Source: Streptomyces sp. R28 (GTDB lineage Bacteria; Actinomycetota; Actinomycetes; Streptomycetales; Streptomycetaceae). From it: a DNA stretch of 64,000 nt. Both the position numbers and the translations under genes were made by a program. This document shows, piece after piece, positions 59,020 to 64,000 of the stretch. The notes beneath the pieces are model-generated. The model saw only the letters and a list, made by a program, of their open reading frames with translations. It was not told where the DNA came from and searched no databases. Where the stretch lies: contig NZ_CP163439.1 in assembly GCF_041052385.1 (NCBI RefSeq), positions 4,391,001 through 4,455,000 of the forward strand, read 5' to 3'. Position 1 is the stretch's first letter; the number at the start of each line of letters is the position of its first letter.

Positions 59020-61590
59020 CTATTCGGTCGCGATCGCGTTCAGTACGTTCATCCGGCCCGCCCTGAACGCCGGCACCAGTGCCGCGAACAGGCCCACGAA
59101 GGCCGAGCCGATGAAGACCCCGATGATCGTCGGCCACGGGATGTCGAGGACGTTCAGGCCCTCCAGAGCCAGCAGCTTCTGGGCCGTCGCGCCCCAGCCC
59201 ATGCCGAGTCCGAGGCCCAGCAGGGCGCCGAACAGGGCGATCACCACCGACTCCATGCGGATCATGCGGCGCAGCTGGCGGCGGGAGAGGCCGATGGCGC
59301 GCATCAGGCCGATCTCGCGGGTGCGTTCCACCACCGACAGGGCCAGGGTGTTCACCACACCGAGGACCGCCACGATGATCGCGAGGGCGAGAAGGCCGTA
59401 GACCATGTTCAGGAGCTGGCCCATCTGGTCCTTGAGCTCCTGCTTGTAGTCGGTCTGGTCGCGGACGGGGTACTGCGGGTAGTCGTGCAGCGACTTCTTC
59501 AGGGCCGCGTACGCCGCCTTCTCCTGGCCGTCCTTCGCCTTGCCGAGCAGCATCTGGCTCTGCGGGATCCGGTCGGCGGGGAGGTACTTCTGCAGCGTCT
59601 CGATGCTGATGTAGCGCGCGCCCTGGTCGAAGGAGGTGTCGTCGTCCGTGATGGCCGCGACCTTCAGCTTCGCCGTCTCACCGCCCTTGAAGGCGACGGT
59701 GAGGCTGTCGCCGACGTGCACCCCGTGCTTCGTGGCGTACTCGGAGCCGACCGACATGGCGTCCTTGCCGTAGGCGGCGGAGAGGGTGCCCTCCGTCGTC
59801 GTACGGCGAAGGTCCTCGGCGTACGTCGGGTCGGCGGCCGTGAGCCCGGTGTCATCGGTCTTGCCGTCCGGCGAGGTCAGCGTGGCGCGGACCTCCTTGG
59901 AGCGGGTGACGTGCTCCAGGTGCGGCGTCTGCTGCATCGCGTGCTCGGCCTTGGCGACGATGTCCTGCTGCTGGGCCACGACGATGAAGTCCGCGCCGAC
60001 CGACTTGTCGAGCTCGCTCGTCGCCGAGGCGACCATCGAGGAGCCGACCACCGACAGACAGGCCACCAGCGCGAGGCCGATCATCAGGGCGGCGCCCGTG
60101 GCACCGGTACGGCGCGGGTTGCGCAGGGCGTTGCGCTCGGCCATGCGGCCGACGGGTCCGAAGGCCCGCAGCAGGACCGCGCTGATCACCCGGACCACTC
60201 CGCCCGCGAGCAGCGGGCCGATCACCACGAAGCCGATCAGGGTCAGCACCACGCCGCCGCCCAGCATCAGCGCACCGTCGCTCGCCTTGTCGGCGGTGCC
60301 GGCGGCGTACAGGGCACAGGCACCCGCGCCCGTCAGGACCAGGCCGATCAGGCCGCGTATCCAGCCGGCCTTGCCGTCGGCCGGCGTGCCGGCGTCGCGC
60401 AGGGCGGCCATCGGGGAGACCTTGCCGGCGCGGCGGGCCGGGAGGTAGGCGGCGAGCACCGTCACCACGACGCCCAGGATCAGGCCGATGACCGGGGTGG
60501 TCACCTTCACCGTCAGGTCGTCGGTGGAGAGGTTCATGCCGGCCATCGACATGAGCTTCATCAGGCCGATCGCGATGCCGACACCGGCACCGACGCCCAG
60601 CACCGAGCCCACGAGGCCGAGCAGCAGCGCCTCCACCAGCACCGACCGGTTGACCTGGCGGCGCGAGGAGCCGATGGCCCGCATGAGGCCGATCTCGCGG
60701 GTGCGCTGGGCGACCAGCATGGAGAAGGTGTTGATGATCAGGAAGATGCCGACCAGGAAGGCGATCCCGGCGAAGCCGAGCATGGCGTACTTGATGACGT
60801 TCATGAACGCACCGACGTCCTTGCGGTTCTCGTCGGCGGTCTCCTTGGCCGTCTGGATCTTGTACGCGCCGTCCATGGCCTGCGCGATGTCCTGCTTGAG
60901 CCGCGCGTCGCTCACGCCGTCCGCCGCGGTGACGGAGACCTGCGTGAACCGGCCGGTGGCGCCGAGCAGGGTGCGCTGGGCGGTGGCGGTGTCGAAGTAG
61001 ACGACGGCCGCGCCCGGGTTGGTCACCTTCCAGGAGGCGATGCCGACGATCCGCGCGCGGATGTCGCCGGTGGCGGCGATGGTGCGCAGCTCGTCGCCGA
61101 GCTTCAGGTCGTGCTTGTCGGCGGTGTCCGCGTCGACCATGACCTCGGTGGGCCCGCGCGGGGCGTGCCCGGAGGTGATCTCCATGGACTTCAGGTCGCC
61201 CTGGGTCCAGTTGCCGGCGAAGGTGGGCGCGCCGGTGGAGGAACCCATGTTCTTGTTCTCGGAGTTGACGACGGTCACGCTCGTCGAGCCGACCGCGCCC
61301 TCCGCCTTCTTCACGCCGTCCACGGCCGCGACCTGCTCGACGGCCGAGGCGGGCAGCGAGGTCGGCCGGCCCGTACCGCCGCCGTCGTCCTCGTCCTTGG
61401 CGTCCTTGGGGCTGACGGTGACGTCGGAGGAGGTGACGGCGAAGAGCTTGTCGAAGGTGGTGTTCATCGTGTCGGTGAAGACGAGCGTCCCTGAGACGAA
61501 GGCCACCGACAGCAGGACGGCCACGGCCGACAGGGCCATGCGTCCCTTGTGCGCGAAGAAGTTGCGCAGGGAGGTCTTCAGGACGGTCAT
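59020..61590 (-). CDS. FtsX/MacB-like ABC transporter permease (second system)
   Basis: An 856-residue permease with the same layout as the one at 26485-29019: an N-terminal helix (MALSAVAVLLSVAFVSGTLVF), extracytoplasmic domain, FtsX block with GLMRAIGSSRRQVNRS, middle helices, a second extracytoplasmic domain, and a last FtsX block with GLMRAIGLSRRQLRRM. The ATG overlaps the ATPase stop. It probably exports or extracts lipids or peptides. Confidence 0.9.
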   Translation of the reverse strand: MTVLKTSLRNFFAHKGRMALSAVAVLLSVAFVSGTLVFTDTMNTTFDKLFAVTSSDVTVSPKDAKDEDDGGGTGRPTSLPASAVEQVAAVDGVKKAEGAVGSTSVTVVNSENKNMGSSTGAPTFAGNWTQGDLKSMEITSGHAPRGPTEVMVDADTADKHDLKLGDELRTIAATGDIRARIVGIASWKVTNPGAAVVYFDTATAQRTLLGATGRFTQVSVTAADGVSDARLKQDIAQAMDGAYKIQTAKETADENRKDVGAFMNVIKYAMLGFAGIAFLVGIFLIINTFSMLVAQRTREIGLMRAIGSSRRQVNRSVLVEALLLGLVGSVLGVGAGVGIAIGLMKLMSMAGMNLSTDDLTVKVTTPVIGLILGVVVTVLAAYLPARRAGKVSPMAALRDAGTPADGKAGWIRGLIGLVLTGAGACALYAAGTADKASDGALMLGGGVVLTLIGFVVIGPLLAGGVVRVISAVLLRAFGPVGRMAERNALRNPRRTGATGAALMIGLALVACLSVVGSSMVASATSELDKSVGADFIVVAQQQDIVAKAEHAMQQTPHLEHVTRSKEVRATLTSPDGKTDDTGLTAADPTYAEDLRRTTTEGTLSAAYGKDAMSVGSEYATKHGVHVGDSLTVAFKGGETAKLKVAAITDDDTSFDQGARYISIETLQKYLPADRIPQSQMLLGKAKDGQEKAAYAALKKSLHDYPQYPVRDQTDYKQELKDQMGQLLNMVYGLLALAIIVAVLGVVNTLALSVVERTREIGLMRAIGLSRRQLRRMIRMESVVIALFGALLGLGLGMGWGATAQKLLALEGLNVLDIPWPTIIGVFIGSAFVGLFAALVPAFRAGRMNVLNAIATE

Positions 61591-62375
61591 GAGGTACGCC
61601 CCCGGGCGTCGAAGTCCTTCATGCGGTCCAGGACGGCGTCGGCGGTCGGCCTGTACATCTCGTCGACGATGCGGCCGTCGGCGAGGTACAGCACCCGGTC
61701 CGCGTACGAGGCGGCGACGGGGTCGTGCGTGACCATCACGATGGTCTGCCCTAGCTCGTCGACGGACTTGCGCAGGAAGCCGAGGACTTCGGCGCCGGCC
61801 CGGGAGTCCAGGTTGCCGGTCGGCTCGTCACCGAAGATGATCTCCGGCCGCGCGGCCAGGGCACGGGCGACGGCGACACGCTGCTGCTGACCGCCGGAGA
61901 GCTGGGTCGGCCGGTGCTTGAGCCGGTCCGAGAGCCCGACGGTCTCGACGACGCGCCCCAGCCACGCCCGGTCGGGCTTGCGCCCGGCGATGTCCATGGG
62001 CAGCGTGATGTTCTCGAGGGCGTTGAGGGTCGGCAGCAGGTTGAACGCCTGGAAGATGAAGCCGATCCGGTCCCGGCGCAGCTGCGTGAGCTTCTTGTCC
62101 TTCAGCCCGGTGATCTCGGTGTCGTCGAGATGGATCTGGCCGCTGCTGACGGTGTCGAGCCCGGCGAGGCAGTGCATCAAGGTGGACTTGCCGGACCCCG
62201 AAGGGCCCATGATCGCGGTGAACTGCCCCCGGGCGATGTCCACGTCGACATGGTCGAGGGCGACGACGCGGGTCTCCCCCGACCCGTACGCCTTGACGAC
62301 CTGCCGCGCCCGCGCGGCAACGGCCGTACGCCCTCCAGTGCCCCCGTGCCTGGGAATGGTTACAGCCGATGTCAC
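61587..62375 (-). CDS. MacB/LolD-type ABC transporter ATPase (second system)
   Basis: A 262-residue ATPase, a close paralog of the protein at 25715-26485. It has Walker A GPSGSGKST, FIFQAFNLLPT, LSGGQQQRVAVARALA, Walker B IIFGDEPTGNLD, and an intact H-loop IVMVTHDPVAASYADRV. AGGAG lies nine bases before the GTG start. It serves as internal reference for the altered H-loop of the first system. Confidence 0.93.
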   Translation of the reverse strand: MTSAVTIPRHGGTGGRTAVAARARQVVKAYGSGETRVVALDHVDVDIARGQFTAIMGPSGSGKSTLMHCLAGLDTVSSGQIHLDDTEITGLKDKKLTQLRRDRIGFIFQAFNLLPTLNALENITLPMDIAGRKPDRAWLGRVVETVGLSDRLKHRPTQLSGGQQQRVAVARALAARPEIIFGDEPTGNLDSRAGAEVLGFLRKSVDELGQTIVMVTHDPVAASYADRVLYLADGRIVDEMYRPTADAVLDRMKDFDARGRTS

Positions 62376-62817
62376 GGTATGACTCCTAAGTCGGTTATGG
62401 ATGGACGCACGAGGCCGCGTGCCTCGACGTCGCGAACTGGTGCGTCGAGCGCTCGTGCATCGAGAACTGGTACGTCGTTGAGTCTGGCTCCGGAGAGGGG
62501 TCCGGCGCGCTGGTGCCGAGCCCCGTCTTGTACGGGGGAAAACCCCACCCCCGCCGGTTCGGTCAGCCGCCCCCCAGCGGCGTAAAGCCAGATTAAGGAC
62601 GGCCCCCCTGGTGTCTCGTCCTCCGGCGGTACCAACCCTCCCCGAGACCTAGTACGGAGGTACCCCTAGGGGCCATCCACCCGTCGGTGGAGCGCACCTC
62701 GGGGTTGTCTCCACCCTGCGGCCCATCCAGGCTCCACCCTCCCGCGACGTCAGGGTCAAGTGGGAAGCTGTTCGGCGGTACATAGGTGCAAGGGGAATGC
62801 ATTAGGAGAGGAACCCG
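62376..62817. other. Divergent promoter interval between the ABC exporter and the MFS pump
   Basis: 442 bp. An imperfect direct repeat (about 62419-62451 and 62455-62485, shared GAACTGGT-CGTCG) lies close to the ABC gene. An imperfect palindrome CCTAGTACGGAGGTACCCCTAG at about 62649-62670 lies in the middle. An 87-residue minus-strand frame (62372-62635) covers much of this and overlaps the ABC start; I do not regard it as a gene. Confidence 0.4.
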
Positions 62818-64000
62818 GTGGGCAGTACGACACCCGCGATACGCGACACCGCACCGCACACCGGAACCGACAGGCGGGCAGCCGTGGTCGCGGCCCTGAT
62901 GCTCGCGATGGCGCTGGCCGCGCTCGACGCCACCATCGTCTCCACGGCCGTACCGCAGATCGTGGGCGACCTCGGCGGCTTCTCGGTCTTCTCCTGGCTC
63001 TTCTCCGGCTACCTGCTCGCCGTGACCGTGACCCTCCCCGTCTACGGCAAGCTCTCCGACACCTTCGGCCGCAAGCCGGTGCTGATCGCGGGCGCGGCGC
63101 TGTTCCTGCTGGGATCGCTGCTGTGCGCTCTGGCCTGGAACATGGCGGCGCTGATCGCGTTCCGGATCGTGCAGGGGCTGGGCGGCGGGGCGTTGCAGGG
63201 GACGGTGCAGACGCTGGCCGCCGACCTGTACCCGCTGAAGGAACGGCCGAAGATCCAGTCCAAGTTGTCCACGGTGTGGGCGGTGTCGGCGGTGGCCGGA
63301 CCGGGGTTGGGCGGGGTCCTGGCGGCGTACGCGGACTGGCGCTGGATCTTCCTGATCAACCTGCCGATCGGGGCGGTGGCGTTGTGGCTGATCGTGCGGT
63401 ACCTGCACGAGCCGAAGCGCGAGTCGACGGGCACGCGCGCGCGTGTCGACTGGGCGGGCGCGTTGGCGGTGTTCGCGTGCGGGGGTGTGCTGCTGACGGC
63501 GCTGGTGCAGGGCGGGGTGGCGTGGCCGTGGCTGTCGGGGCCGTCGATCGCCTTGTTCGGTACGGGACTTGCGCTCGTGGCGGTGGTGGTGCTCGTGGAG
63601 CGCCGGGCGGCCGAGCCGATCATCCCGGGCTGGGTGTGGCGGCGCCGGACGATCGCGGCGGTGAACCTGGCGCTGGGCGCGCTGGGGCTGCTGATGGTGG
63701 CGCCGACCGTCTTCCTCCCCACCTACGCCCAGTCGGTCCTCGGCCTGGCCCCGGTGGCGGCCGGATTCGTGCTGTCCGTCTGGACGTTGAGCTGGCCGGT
63801 GTCGGCGGCGTTCAGTCAGCACGTGTACCGACGGATCGGCTTCCGCAACACGGCGATGCTGGGGATCGGTTCGGCCTCGCTGATCCTGCTGGCGTTCCTG
63901 TTCCTGCCCTATCCCGGGCAGGCGTGGCAGCCGACGCTGCTGATGCTGTTGCTGGGGGCTGCGCTGGGGCTGTTCCAACTGCCGCTGATCGTGGGCGTGC
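62818..64000 (+). CDS. MFS efflux transporter (DHA2 family, 14 TM), 3' end outside window
   Basis: The first 394 codons of a drug/H+ antiporter. Motif A is GKLSDTFGRKPVL, motif D-like AALDATIVSTAVPQIVGDLG (signature of the DHA2 start), and motif C is WAVSAVAGPGLGGVL near the fifth helix. About ten helices lie within the window. AGGAGAGGAACCCG precedes the GTG. The neighbour is the divergent ABC exporter; no adjacent TetR regulator is visible. Confidence 0.92.
   Translation, partial: MGSTTPAIRDTAPHTGTDRRAAVVAALMLAMALAALDATIVSTAVPQIVGDLGGFSVFSWLFSGYLLAVTVTLPVYGKLSDTFGRKPVLIAGAALFLLGSLLCALAWNMAALIAFRIVQGLGGGALQGTVQTLAADLYPLKERPKIQSKLSTVWAVSAVAGPGLGGVLAAYADWRWIFLINLPIGAVALWLIVRYLHEPKRESTGTRARVDWAGALAVFACGGVLLTALVQGGVAWPWLSGPSIALFGTGLALVAVVVLVERRAAEPIIPGWVWRRRTIAAVNLALGALGLLMVAPTVFLPTYAQSVLGLAPVAAGFVLSVWTLSWPVSAAFSQHVYRRIGFRNTAMLGIGSASLILLAFLFLPYPGQAWQPTLLMLLLGAALGLFQLPLIVGV

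Noticed and set aside
59011..61494. 827-codon plus-strand open frame
   Set aside because: Antisense to the second ABC permease, whose FtsX motifs are clear.
62372..62635. 87-residue minus-strand frame in the ABC/MFS promoter interval
   Set aside because: Overlaps the ABC ATPase start and contains a DNA repeat that explains its repeated residues.
1..64000. CRISPR array, prophage, integrase or IS element
   Set aside because: No spaced palindromic direct repeats, no transposase, integrase or phage structural motif were seen in the window.

Overview
This is a high-GC actinobacterial chromosome segment, almost certainly from a Streptomyces core region. The evidence is the strong G/C bias at third codon positions, many GTG starts and 4-base ATGA/GTGA overlaps. 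It also carries genus-typical content: a tRNA-Leu(UAA) gene that I read as bldA, Rpf-LysM cell-wall enzymes, roadblock/LC7 proteins and MT0933-type and SCO6745-type proteins. From memory, the order urocanase - cystathionine beta-synthase - thiolase - pobA - bldA - ABC pair - cfa - ndh - ppx - divIC - eno - rpf - P450 - mazG - mfd matches the Streptomyces coelicolor chromosome; I could not check this. I saw no IS element, prophage, CRISPR array or rRNA.

Layout. 1-4.5 kb: end of a histidine-utilisation block (M20 amidohydrolase and urocanase hutU) divergent from a PLP decarboxylase-fold gene. 4.7-6.9 kb: a four-gene roadblock/LC7 operon. 7.0-14.3 kb: a membrane protein, then an RpiR regulator with an aromatic ammonia-lyase relative that lacks the MIO triad, a DUF402 gene, and a complete OpuC/ProU-type quaternary-amine ABC importer. 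14.3-22.7 kb: membrane protein, SDR with its XRE regulator, cystathionine beta-synthase, GDSL esterase, thiolase and small conserved proteins. 22.8-25.3 kb: Bax inhibitor-1 protein, 4-hydroxybenzoate hydroxylase and bldA. 25.7-29 kb: a MacB/FtsX-like ABC exporter. 29-38.7 kb: cyclopropane synthase-like enzyme, type II NADH dehydrogenase, a His-rich exported mini-protein, ppx, DUF501, divIC, eno and two resuscitation-promoting factors, the first behind a c-di-AMP (ydaO) riboswitch. 38.9-43.5 kb: P450, a STAND-like NTPase with a TTA codon, and mazG. 43.5-51 kb: SurA-like lipoprotein, DUF1906 protein, Ser/Thr kinase and partner, GNAT, HNH lipoprotein, orphan antitoxin, SCO6745-family protein. 51.1-53.6 kb: TetR - SnoaL-like - SDR - MerR cassette. 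53.6-64 kb: mfd, a DUF2079 membrane protein, a second paralogous ABC exporter and the start of an MFS efflux pump.

The most interesting part is 7.6-14.3 kb. The lyase and the betaine-type importer face away from each other. The intergenic region between them exists twice, flanking the DUF402 gene, which shows that lyase and importer were once direct divergent neighbours. A HAL-fold lyase without Ala-Ser-Gly beside a quaternary-amine importer suggests elimination of trimethylamine from a histidine betaine such as ergothioneine or hercynine. That is an inference to be tested. Second, the only in-frame TTA codon I found by eye in any called gene lies in the STAND NTPase at 40.2-42.4 kb, in the same window as the tRNA that reads it.
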